64,000 bases of DNA. Source: Caballeronia sordidicola (GTDB taxonomy: Bacteria > Pseudomonadota > Gammaproteobacteria > Burkholderiales > Burkholderiaceae). Both the position numbers and the translations under genes were made by a program. Location of the stretch: positions 1 through 64,000 of the forward strand of contig NZ_MTHB01000256.1 in assembly GCF_002220365.1 (NCBI RefSeq), in the 5' to 3' direction. This document shows, in pieces, positions 46,101-53,756 of this stretch (position 1 is the stretch's first letter; the number at the start of each line of letters is the position of its first letter). The notes under the pieces were generated by a model that was given only the letters and a program-made list of their open reading frames with translations, was not told the DNA's origin and did not search any database.

Positions 46101-47174
46101 TCAGGCCGTTATAGGTGCGCCGAGACAGGCATGGAAGCGGTCGGTCAGCTCGGCGCGATCGAGATCGCGGCCGATAAAAACAATGCGGCTGGTCCGAGGC
46201 TCGCTACCCCAGGCCTGCGCCGCGCGCAGCTCGATCACGTTGTGCACGCCTTGCAGCACGTAGCGGCAGGGTTGCCCTTGCACGGCAAGAATGCCCTTCA
46301 TGCGAAACAGCTTGCTCGCATCCGATACGCGTAGTTGGGCGAGCCAGTCCTGCAATGCGTCGAGGTCGACCTCGGCGGATACCTCGATACCTACCGACGA
46401 GACACTGGCGTCGTGTTCGTGTTCGTGCTCATCTGCGCGCTCGTGGTGATCGTGATCCTCATGCTCATGCTCATGCTCATGCCCGGAAAGTCCGCCCGTT
46501 TCGACCAGCTGCTGTGAGAACTCGGAGGCACCGACGCCAAGGATCTTTCCCAGGTCGATCAGTGCGTAGCTCGACGGGACAATGTCGGCGGTGGCGTTCA
46601 ATGCGCGAATCCGTGTGGTCAGGGTGGCCACTTCCTGCTCGCTCACAAGGTCTACCTTGTTGATCACAATGCGGTCCGCGCATACGATCTGGTCTACTGC
46701 CTGATTGTCAGAACCGTCGAGGAGGATGTCGTCCAGATGTGCCGCTATATGCTTCGCGTCAACCATCGTCACGACTGCGTCGAGTGTGACCTGTTTCGCG
46801 ATTGGATCGTCGAGGAAGAAGGTTTGCGCGACCGGATACGGATCGGCAAGACCGCTCGTCTCCACAATGATGTGATCGAGCCGCTCGGGCCTGTCGATCA
46901 GGGTGCGGACGATGCGCACCAGATCCTCGCGCACCGCGCCGACACAGCAGACACAGCCGTTCGTCATCTCGTAGATTTCCTCGGTCGATTCAAGCACGAG
47001 ACCGCCGTCAATACCTATTTCGCCGAACTCGTTTTCGATCACGGCAATCTTGCGGCCGTGGTTTTCGCGCAGGATGTAGTTCAGCAGCGTTGTTTTGCCC
47101 GCGCCAAGGAAGCCGGCCAAAATGGTGACTGGAATTTTCGCGGCTTCATGATGGGTCATGTGGATGGTGTTCAT
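46101..47174 (-). CDS. CobW/COG0523 GTPase with His-rich loop
   Basis: A 357-residue P-loop GTPase of the CobW/YjiA metallochaperone family. Walker A is GFLGAGKTT, the metal motif is GCVCC (CxCC), and the guanine-specificity motif is INKVDL. A long His/Asp/Glu-rich loop (residues about 230-254: repeats of HEHEH and HDHH) suggests zinc or nickel binding. The ATG at 47174 has GGAGA upstream. It sits between UbiX and the permease on the same strand, so it may deliver metal to the neighbouring amidohydrolases. Confidence 0.9.
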   Translation of the reverse strand: MNTIHMTHHEAAKIPVTILAGFLGAGKTTLLNYILRENHGRKIAVIENEFGEIGIDGGLVLESTEEIYEMTNGCVCCVGAVREDLVRIVRTLIDRPERLDHIIVETSGLADPYPVAQTFFLDDPIAKQVTLDAVVTMVDAKHIAAHLDDILLDGSDNQAVDQIVCADRIVINKVDLVSEQEVATLTTRIRALNATADIVPSSYALIDLGKILGVGASEFSQQLVETGGLSGHEHEHEHEDHDHHERADEHEHEHDASVSSVGIEVSAEVDLDALQDWLAQLRVSDASKLFRMKGILAVQGQPCRYVLQGVHNVIELRAAQAWGSEPRTSRIVFIGRDLDRAELTDRFHACLGAPITA

Positions 47175-47232
47175 CGATCGTCTCCTGGTGGTCATACTGA
47201 CTGCTGATGCGTGGCCAAGCTTCATGCGAACT

Positions 47233-47829
47233 TCACGCAGTAAGCGGTTCTTCGACGGCTTCCCGCCACCGCGTAACGGTGCCTGTCTCGAGTCCGAACA
47301 AGTCGAGCACACGGCCGAGCGTGTGATCTATCACTTGTTCGAGCGATTGCGGCCGGGTATAGAACGCGGGAACGGGCGGCGCCACGATGGCGCCCATCTC
47401 GGTCACGGCGGTCATGTTGCGCAGATGCGCCAGCGTAAGCGGTGTCTCGCGCGCGAGCAGGACAAGCGGCCGGCGTTCTTTCAGCGTTACGTCGGCTGCT
47501 CTTGAAATCAGGCCGAGCGACATGCCGTTAGCAATTTCGGCGAGTGTCTTCATCGAGCAGGGCGCGACAATCATTCCCATCGTACGGAACGAGCCGCTTG
47601 CGATACCGGCTGCGAGGTCGTCGCACCGATGTGTCGTGGCAGCGAGCGCGCTGACATCGGCGAGTTTGTAATGGGTCTCGTGCGTCATCGTAAGAAGGGC
47701 CGCCCGCGAGATGATCAGGTGCGTTTCCACATCCAGTCCTCGAAGCAGTTCAAGCAAGCGCACGCCGTAGATGAATCCCGATGCACCGCTGATGCCGACC
47801 ACCATGCGGCGGTTTTTATCGATCGTCAT
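47233..47829 (-). CDS. ubiX: UbiX-family flavin prenyltransferase
   Basis: A 198-residue enzyme that makes prenylated FMN, the cofactor of UbiD decarboxylases. Visible blocks: VVGISGASGFIYGVRLL at the N-terminus, TMGMIVAPCSMKTLAEIANG in the centre, and RRPLVLLARETPLTLAHLRNM. Its start overlaps the UbiD stop as ATGA. The pairing means the pair forms a dedicated decarboxylase unit. Confidence 0.92.
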   Translation of the reverse strand: MTIDKNRRMVVGISGASGFIYGVRLLELLRGLDVETHLIISRAALLTMTHETHYKLADVSALAATTHRCDDLAAGIASGSFRTMGMIVAPCSMKTLAEIANGMSLGLISRAADVTLKERRPLVLLARETPLTLAHLRNMTAVTEMGAIVAPPVPAFYTRPQSLEQVIDHTLGRVLDLFGLETGTVTRWREAVEEPLTA

Positions 47830-49232
47830 GCCGGCACTCCGCGCTCGAGACCAGCAAGCAATGAACGCGCATGCTCGATCGCACGTTCGCCGATGCGTGC
47901 GCGAATGCCGTCGAACGTGGACCCGCGAGTCGCATCAATACCCATGCGCGAAGTCGTGCCCGAAGCCGACGACGAAGGATCGAGCGGACTGCCCGGCAAG
48001 CCGTCGATTACGAACAGGTCGCGATGCGGCTGGAAATGCGTGGCGAGCGCCCATAACACTTGCGAGTCGTCGCTGATGTCGATGTCGCTGTCCACCGCGA
48101 TGACGTTCTTCAGATAAGGGTCCCAGCCGAGCAATGCGAGCATGATCTGGCGCGCTTCACCGTCGCGTGACTGGTTCAGTGCGACATAGCAATGGAAGTG
48201 CGTGCCGGAGTTCGGGTAATGAAGTGCTGTCACGGAGGGAAAACGCGCCTTCAACTTCTCGCTCATTTCCGCCTCGCGCGGCAAACGCGCGAGCGTCAGG
48301 TGCTCGGCATACGGACCGCCGACCACGTCGACGAGCCATGCATCGCGACGGCGCATCATGGTGTCGACGCGAAGCAGATTGTTGGTCGAGCGGTCCGACG
48401 AATAACCGGAGAACTCCCCGAACGGACCTTCTTCGGCGTGCTCGGCCGGATCGATCGTGCCTTCGAGCACGAACTCCGCAGCAGCCGGTACACCGATGCC
48501 GTAACGCGGCGTGCGCACGAGTTCAAGCGGCGCGTTGAACAGGCCACCGGCTATCGAACGCTCATCCGTCCCGAACGGTACCCGCGCGGAAGCGGCCAGC
48601 ATGAACAGTGGATGAGCACCAATCACCATCGCGACGCGGAGCACGTCGCCGCGTTGCTGCGCGCTTTGCAGCATCCGCCAGAGGTGGCCGCGTGAGTGCA
48701 GGCTGGTGGCGAGTGCATTGCGCGCTTGGCGCATGGAACGGTGGTAGCTGAGGTTGGCGATGCCCGTCACCGGATCTTCGGCGACGATCACCGCGTTGGT
48801 AATGTAGGGGCCGCGGTCGGTATCGAAATGCTGGATCATTGGCAGGTGATCGAGGTTGACTGCATCGCCTTCGTTGACCTGATCGAGAACTGGACCGTTC
48901 GCTACGAAACGCGGCGCAAGCGGTGCATTCGCACGGCGTTGATAGGCTTCAAACAAGTGCGGCGGTTCGACACCGAACAGCCGCGCAATGCGACTGCGGG
49001 ATGCAAAGACGTTGGTGACGAGCGGTGTGTCCAGACCATCGACCTGCTCGCAGACCAGCATCTCATGCCGGCCTCGCGCCGCCAGTTCCGCGACCAGCGC
49101 AGTCACATCCTGATCGGCGGACAACGGCTGCCTGATCGTCAGCACGTCATCGGGAAAGAGGTCGCGATAGGTAGACACGAACGCGTGAAAGTCCTGCGTC
49201 CCCGCGAGTTCGTGCAAGCGTGCATCGGCCAT
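47826..49232 (-). CDS. ubiD: UbiD-family decarboxylase
   Basis: A 468-residue prenyl-FMN-dependent decarboxylase. Active-site and cofactor regions: NLSYHRSM, VIGAHPLFMLAAS and EEGPFGEFSGYSSDR with the catalytic Glu. GGAG lies before the ATG at 49232; the frame opens at 49319 without support. Such enzymes remove (or add) CO2 on aromatic or unsaturated acids. Here it is coupled to UbiX and follows the two amidohydrolases by 87 bp, so it probably acts on a carboxylated aromatic or heteroaromatic intermediate. Confidence 0.9.
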   Translation of the reverse strand: MADARLHELAGTQDFHAFVSTYRDLFPDDVLTIRQPLSADQDVTALVAELAARGRHEMLVCEQVDGLDTPLVTNVFASRSRIARLFGVEPPHLFEAYQRRANAPLAPRFVANGPVLDQVNEGDAVNLDHLPMIQHFDTDRGPYITNAVIVAEDPVTGIANLSYHRSMRQARNALATSLHSRGHLWRMLQSAQQRGDVLRVAMVIGAHPLFMLAASARVPFGTDERSIAGGLFNAPLELVRTPRYGIGVPAAAEFVLEGTIDPAEHAEEGPFGEFSGYSSDRSTNNLLRVDTMMRRRDAWLVDVVGGPYAEHLTLARLPREAEMSEKLKARFPSVTALHYPNSGTHFHCYVALNQSRDGEARQIMLALLGWDPYLKNVIAVDSDIDISDDSQVLWALATHFQPHRDLFVIDGLPGSPLDPSSSASGTTSRMGIDATRGSTFDGIRARIGERAIEHARSLLAGLERGVPA

Positions 49233-49319
49233 GATGGGCTCCGGCGTGTGGATAAACGAGGTGAGACGACCGCGGGCGCAGACTCGGATACGGCTACGGC
49301 GCCCGTGGTCTTTCATCAA

Positions 49320-50225
49320 CTACACATAGCTCGCCTTGAGGCGCTTCTCAGCCTCGGCCAGATCTTTCGGCGGTTTGCTCGGCTCGATGCCGACCAGCCT
49401 CGCGATGTTGTTACCCATGTAGTCTTCGAGTCCGTCTTCGTCCAGATCCATGCCTTGCGGCGCCGGCGAACACAGCATCTCCAGTTCACGCAACCACATG
49501 CCCGGCTCGTTCGGTGGCGAGTCCGCGCCGAACACGATCTTGTTGCGCGGCAACTCTTTCGCGAACTCGACAATGCGCGACTGATAACACCAGCCCGACT
49601 CGCAATACACGTTCGGCGTGTCCATCGCCATCCAGAAGGATTCGAATGAATAGTTGCCGCCGGTCTGAATCCCGAAGTGGCCAATGATGAAATTCACCAT
49701 CGGAAATTCGCGGATGATCGGATAGAACTGCGTCGGGATGGTGTAGGGTCCGTCGCCGGTATGAATCAACACGACCACGCCCAGTTCCGCGCATTTCTTC
49801 ATGGCGGGACGCAACCAGTCGAGCGCCCGGTCGGGCCGGTAGCCATGCATGTTGGCGTGCAGCTTCAGCATCTTGAAGCCGTACTCCTTCACATGGAACT
49901 CGAGTTCGGCCGCGCCGTTTTCCGGGCCCCAGCGCGGGTTGTAGGTGAAGTTGCCGATAAACCTGTCGGGGTATTTCTGCGTCAGTTCGGCGATATACGC
50001 CATGTAGTCGCGAATGCCTTCGCGGCCACGCCGGTTACCGTCGCGATAACCCGTGTTGCCGGGCGGCGGCTGGATGAACCCCATGTCGATACGGCGGGGC
50101 TTGCCGTTGATCATGTACGGGCCGTCCATCATCTTGAGCAGGCGCTCGCCGGTGAACGGTTCGCCGGTATGGCGCCAGGCTTCGTCGACGAGATTGGTCG
50201 GGTGCAGATGGGTATCGATGATCAC
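49320..50225 (-). CDS. ACMSD-type amidohydrolase, complete metal site
   Basis: A 301-residue amidohydrolase of the Amidohydro_2 (ACMSD/gamma-resorcylate decarboxylase) family. N-terminal HxH motif in MIIDTHLHPTN, further metal ligands His in LIHTGDGPYT and IIGHFG, and Asp in FGADSPPNEPG. These reactions are non-oxidative decarboxylations or hydrolyses on aromatic or muconate-type acids. It starts within the stop of the upstream paralogue (ATGA). Close relative of the gene at 50222-51142 but with an intact metal site. Confidence 0.88.
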   Translation of the reverse strand: MIIDTHLHPTNLVDEAWRHTGEPFTGERLLKMMDGPYMINGKPRRIDMGFIQPPPGNTGYRDGNRRGREGIRDYMAYIAELTQKYPDRFIGNFTYNPRWGPENGAAELEFHVKEYGFKMLKLHANMHGYRPDRALDWLRPAMKKCAELGVVVLIHTGDGPYTIPTQFYPIIREFPMVNFIIGHFGIQTGGNYSFESFWMAMDTPNVYCESGWCYQSRIVEFAKELPRNKIVFGADSPPNEPGMWLRELEMLCSPAPQGMDLDEDGLEDYMGNNIARLVGIEPSKPPKDLAEAEKRLKASYV

Positions 50226-51142
50226 GCGCGGACTCCGGCGAACTGGTTCAGATAATCGTGTGCTTGCTCCACACTGCGCGGCGGCGGACTCGGTTCGAGG
50301 CCGATCATTCGCGCGAGGTTGTTGCCGAGATAATCCTCGAGCGTGTCCTCATCGAGATTCAGACCTTGCGGCGGCTCGTGGCACAGGACTTCGAGCAGGC
50401 GCAGCCACATGCCCGGTTCGTTCGGCGGCGTGTCGGAGCCGTACAGGATCTTGTGCGTGGGCAGCACCTTCGCAAATTCGACAATGCGCGATTGCAGGCA
50501 CCAGCTCGATTCGCAATAGACGTTGGGGGTATCCATGGCCATCTGGAACGGCTCGAAGCAATACACGCCACCGGTCTGCACGCCGAAGTGCGCCATGATG
50601 AAATTCACCGACGGAAATTCCCGGATCAGCGGATACCACTCGGTCGGAATGCTGTATGGACCATCGCCGGTATGAAGCTTGACGAGCAAGCCCAGCTCGG
50701 CGCATTTGCGCAAGGCCGGGCGCAACCAGTCAAGCGCGCGGTCCGGCCGGTAGGCGTGCATGTTCGCCTGCAACTGGACCATCTTGAAGCCGTGCTCCTT
50801 CGCATAGAACTCGATAGCCTTGGCCCCGTTCTCCGGACCGCAACGCGGGTTGTAGACGAAGCAGCCGAGCAGCCGGTCGGGGTAGCGTTGAACCAGCTCG
50901 ACGGTGTAGGCCATGTAGTCGTCGATCGACTCGCGGCCTGAGCGCTCGCCGTCGGTCCACGTATAGATGGTGTTGCCCTGGGGCGGCTGGATAAAAGCCT
51001 TGTCGATGCGGCGCGGTTTGCCGTTGATGATGTACGGCCCGTCGAGCGTCTTGAGGAGGCGTTCGCCCGTGAACGGTTCGCCGTCGTGGCGCCAGGCGAG
51101 GTCGACCAGGTTGGTCGGGTAACAGCTTGTGTCGATGATCAT
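50222..51142 (-). CDS. ACMSD-type amidohydrolase paralogue lacking HxH
   Basis: A 306-residue paralogue of the next gene; much of the sequence is the same or conservative (GEPFTGERLLK, RPDRALDWLRPA, TGDGPYSIPTEWYPLIREFP). The N-terminal metal motif is changed from DTHLHPTN to DTSCYPTN, so both histidines are gone, while the later His (KLHTGDG, IMAHFG) and Asp (YGSDTPPNEPG) are kept. It may be a pseudoenzyme partner or use a different metal arrangement. The ATG at 51142 has GGGAG eight bases upstream. First gene of the minus-strand run. Confidence 0.85.
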   Translation of the reverse strand: MIIDTSCYPTNLVDLAWRHDGEPFTGERLLKTLDGPYIINGKPRRIDKAFIQPPQGNTIYTWTDGERSGRESIDDYMAYTVELVQRYPDRLLGCFVYNPRCGPENGAKAIEFYAKEHGFKMVQLQANMHAYRPDRALDWLRPALRKCAELGLLVKLHTGDGPYSIPTEWYPLIREFPSVNFIMAHFGVQTGGVYCFEPFQMAMDTPNVYCESSWCLQSRIVEFAKVLPTHKILYGSDTPPNEPGMWLRLLEVLCHEPPQGLNLDEDTLEDYLGNNLARMIGLEPSPPPRSVEQAHDYLNQFAGVRA

Positions 51143-51233
51143 GTACTCGATCTCCCATAACAGAGGAACTGGCATTAACCAGTTGCCGGATCGCTGGCAG
51201 GCGCATCTGCGGATGTGCATTGCGGCCCTTGTC

Positions 51234-51257
51234 AAAGCACTATTTTTTTAGTGCTTT
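51234..51257. promoter_or_regulatory. inverted repeat in LysR/amidohydrolase divergent region
   Basis: AAAGCACTA (51234-51242) and TAGTGCTTT (51249-51257) pair perfectly around a T6 spacer. It lies about 115 bp before the LysR start and 92 bp before the amidohydrolase start. Likely operator; a hairpin is also possible. Confidence 0.5.
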
Positions 51258-51372
51258 CCCCTCGCCGGCATCGAGTGTCACACTGATGTGCACTGCTGCT
51301 TGATTCGCAGTCTCTTCAAACAAAAGCGCTCTGTACAATATTTTTTAACGTGACTCTTGATACGTAGGCGAT

Positions 51373-52302
51373 ATGGACATCCGGCTGTTGCGTTACTTCG
51401 CGGTGCTTGCCGACGAGTTGCATTTCGGCCGCGCAGCCGCGCGCCTGCACATTTCCCAGCCCCCTTTGAGCCAGCAGATCAGGCTGCTTGAAGAGGAGCT
51501 GGGCACGGCTCTTTTCACGCGCTCGCAACATCGTGTCGAGCTCACGGAGGCAGGGAAAACACTGAAGGAACAGGTGCCCCTGGTGTTCGCGCAGTTCGAA
51601 CGGGCGATCGATCTGGCCCGTTGCGCGGGGCGAGGGGAAGTAGGCAACCTCGAGATAGGCATCATCAGTTCGGCCATGGTCGACGCCATTCCGCTTGCGC
51701 TGCGCGCGTTCGACGAGCGTTATCCGGCCGTACGGTGGACGCTGCACGAAATGACGCCTGCCGCGCAGATACAAGCGCTGAAGGAGCACCGCCTGGACGT
51801 GTGTTTCTTTCGTCTGACGCATGACGACCCCGAGATCCACAGCGAGGTGGTCGTGAGGGAATGTGCAATGGCCGTGCTGCCGCCGGGGCACCGGTTTGCA
51901 CAGAGACAGGAGATCGCGTTGAAGGAGTTGCACGCGGAGCGCTTCGTGTCGTTTGGCCTGACGCAGTCGAAGCTTGCGAGGTTCTTACGGGACTGTTGTA
52001 TTGAAGCCGGGTTTACGCCGAAGATCGAGCAGGAGGTGGTCGAGGTGCAGACGTTGCTGTGCCTGGTGCGGCAAGGGCTTGGCGTGGCCCTCGTGCCTTC
52101 CTCGTCGCAGCAGTTGACGACCGGCGGTGTGGTCTTCAAGCCGTTGAGCGGACAACCGCCGGAGGTGTCGCTCTATGCGCGCTTCCGGACCGGCGATACG
52201 TCGCCGGTGCTACGGCTGTTTCTCGATACCGTACGCCAGTGTGCCGAAGGCTCTTCTACTGAAGTCCCTCTCACCCAAGGCTCTGCGCAACCAGCGCCGT
52301 GA
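51373..52302 (+). CDS. LysR-family transcriptional regulator
   Basis: A 309-residue LysR protein. HTH in residues 1-60 (LRYFAVLADELHFGRAAARL, HISQPPLSQQIRLLEEELG); effector domain about 90-300. The HFGRAA motif is that of CatR/BenM/TfdR-like activators of aromatic catabolism. Divergent from the seven-gene minus-strand run starting with the amidohydrolase pair, so likely its activator. Its 3' end overlaps the next, convergent LysR gene by 32 bp. Confidence 0.9.
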   Translation: MDIRLLRYFAVLADELHFGRAAARLHISQPPLSQQIRLLEEELGTALFTRSQHRVELTEAGKTLKEQVPLVFAQFERAIDLARCAGRGEVGNLEIGIISSAMVDAIPLALRAFDERYPAVRWTLHEMTPAAQIQALKEHRLDVCFFRLTHDDPEIHSEVVVRECAMAVLPPGHRFAQRQEIALKELHAERFVSFGLTQSKLARFLRDCCIEAGFTPKIEQEVVEVQTLLCLVRQGLGVALVPSSSQQLTTGGVVFKPLSGQPPEVSLYARFRTGDTSPVLRLFLDTVRQCAEGSSTEVPLTQGSAQPAP

Positions 52303-53164
52303 GCGTCTCCACCACGTCCGCCACCCTTTCGCGTTTGCCTTGCGGCCACACCGCGTAAAGGTTGTAGTGGGTGGCAATGGCCACCTCGGTCAATGCCACC
52401 AGTTGCCCCGCACGAAGCGCATCCGCCGCGAGCAAACCCCGTGCGAGCCCGGCGCCTACCCCGGCCGTCATGGCTTCAATCAGGCTCGCGGCGTTGTCGA
52501 ACACGGCTAGCACGTTCGAAGGTTCGAGCGCCGCCAGGCCGGCCGCTTCGAGCCACGGAATCCACGATCGCTTCGTATAACCGAGCAGCGGCAACTCGAG
52601 CACCGCTTCGGGGGCGAGCGGCAAGCTCAGGCCGAATCTTTTCACCAGCGCCGGTGAGGCCATGACCGTCAGCCGGTCGGTGCACATCAGCTTGTTTTCA
52701 TAGCCCTCCCATTCGCCGTAGCCGTATCGCAACGCTATATCGATGCGTTCGAACGCGGTGCGCTCGTGGCGAGGCGTGGACAACACAGTCAGGGCACGTC
52801 CGTCCAACGCGTCGATCAACCCCGCCAGGCGGGAGCTAAGCCAGTGTTGCGACAACTCCGGATCGACATCGAGCGTCAGGGAGTGGGCGACCAGGCGCTC
52901 CTGCACCGAAGACAACGCGCGGTCGATCTGCTCGAAGCCGTCGCCAAGCAGGTTGGCTAACAGCACGCCGGCGTCGTTAAGCATGACGCGCCCATTCTTG
53001 CGTTCGAACAACGGCTGCCCGACGAATTCCTCCAGCGTCCTGATTTGTTGACTGATTGCGCTATGCGTGAGGTCGAGCTGCCTTGCCGCGCTCGAGAAAC
53101 TGCCGCCGCGCGCCGCGTTGAGGAAGGCCTGCATCGACTGGATGGAAGGATAGCGTTTGAACAT
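52271..53164 (-). CDS. LysR-family transcriptional regulator (GcvA-like)
   Basis: A 297-residue regulator. N-terminal HTH (YPSIQSMQAFLNAARGGSFS, then SAARQLDLTHSAISQQIRTL) is of the GcvA branch. It is divergent from the molybdenum hydroxylase genes that begin at 53280, and 115 bp separate their starts, so it probably controls those. Its last 32 bp overlap the convergent LysR gene at 51373-52302. Confidence 0.88.
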   Translation of the reverse strand: MFKRYPSIQSMQAFLNAARGGSFSSAARQLDLTHSAISQQIRTLEEFVGQPLFERKNGRVMLNDAGVLLANLLGDGFEQIDRALSSVQERLVAHSLTLDVDPELSQHWLSSRLAGLIDALDGRALTVLSTPRHERTAFERIDIALRYGYGEWEGYENKLMCTDRLTVMASPALVKRFGLSLPLAPEAVLELPLLGYTKRSWIPWLEAAGLAALEPSNVLAVFDNAASLIEAMTAGVGAGLARGLLAADALRAGQLVALTEVAIATHYNLYAVWPQGKRERVADVVETLTALVAQSLG

Positions 53165-53279
53165 ACCTGTTAGCCGGACTGACGGCCGTTAGAAGAAATT
53201 GTCGCTGGCGCGGGATTTAACGGCTTTCAATAATCGGCGCGACGGCTGGACAACAAGCGACAAGCGAAGGGAGACACCC

Positions 53280-53756
53280 ATGATCGAGATCATCGTCAAC
53301 GACGAGCGGCATACGCTCGACAATGTACCGGAAGACATGCCGCTGTTGTGGGTGTTGCGCGACCACCTGAAACTCACGGGCACGAAGTTCGGTTGCGGCG
53401 GCGGCTTTTGCGGTGCCTGCACGGTGCACCTCGACGGTAATGCGATGCGCTCGTGCGTGCTGCCGGTGGCGGCGGTAGCGGGGCATCGCATTACGACCAT
53501 CGAAGGTCTGTCGAAGACCGGCGAGCATCCGTTGCAGCGTGCATGGGTGGAAGAGGACGTGCCGCAATGCGGTTATTGCCAGCCCGGGCAGTTGATGTCG
53601 GCGGCGGCGTTCCTCGACGGCAAGCCCGAAGTCAACGACGAAACGATTTCCGCAGCCATGTCGGGCAACGTGTGCCGCTGCGGCACTTATGCGCGCATTC
53701 GAAGGGCGATCAAACGCGCCGCTCCCGAACTCCTGTCGTCAAAGAAGGAGGCATGA
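53280..53756 (+). CDS. 2Fe-2S subunit of molybdenum hydroxylase (IorA-like)
   Basis: A 158-residue protein with the two iron-sulfur motifs of xanthine-oxidase-family small subunits: CGGGFCGACTVHLDG (plant-type ferredoxin cluster) and CGYCQPGQ...CRCGTY (helical cluster). Resembles the alpha subunit of isoquinoline 1-oxidoreductase. The ATG at 53280 has AAGGGAG upstream; the frame opens at a GTG (53199). Its stop overlaps the next start as ATGA. Confidence 0.92.
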   Translation: MIEIIVNDERHTLDNVPEDMPLLWVLRDHLKLTGTKFGCGGGFCGACTVHLDGNAMRSCVLPVAAVAGHRITTIEGLSKTGEHPLQRAWVEEDVPQCGYCQPGQLMSAAAFLDGKPEVNDETISAAMSGNVCRCGTYARIRRAIKRAAPELLSSKKEA

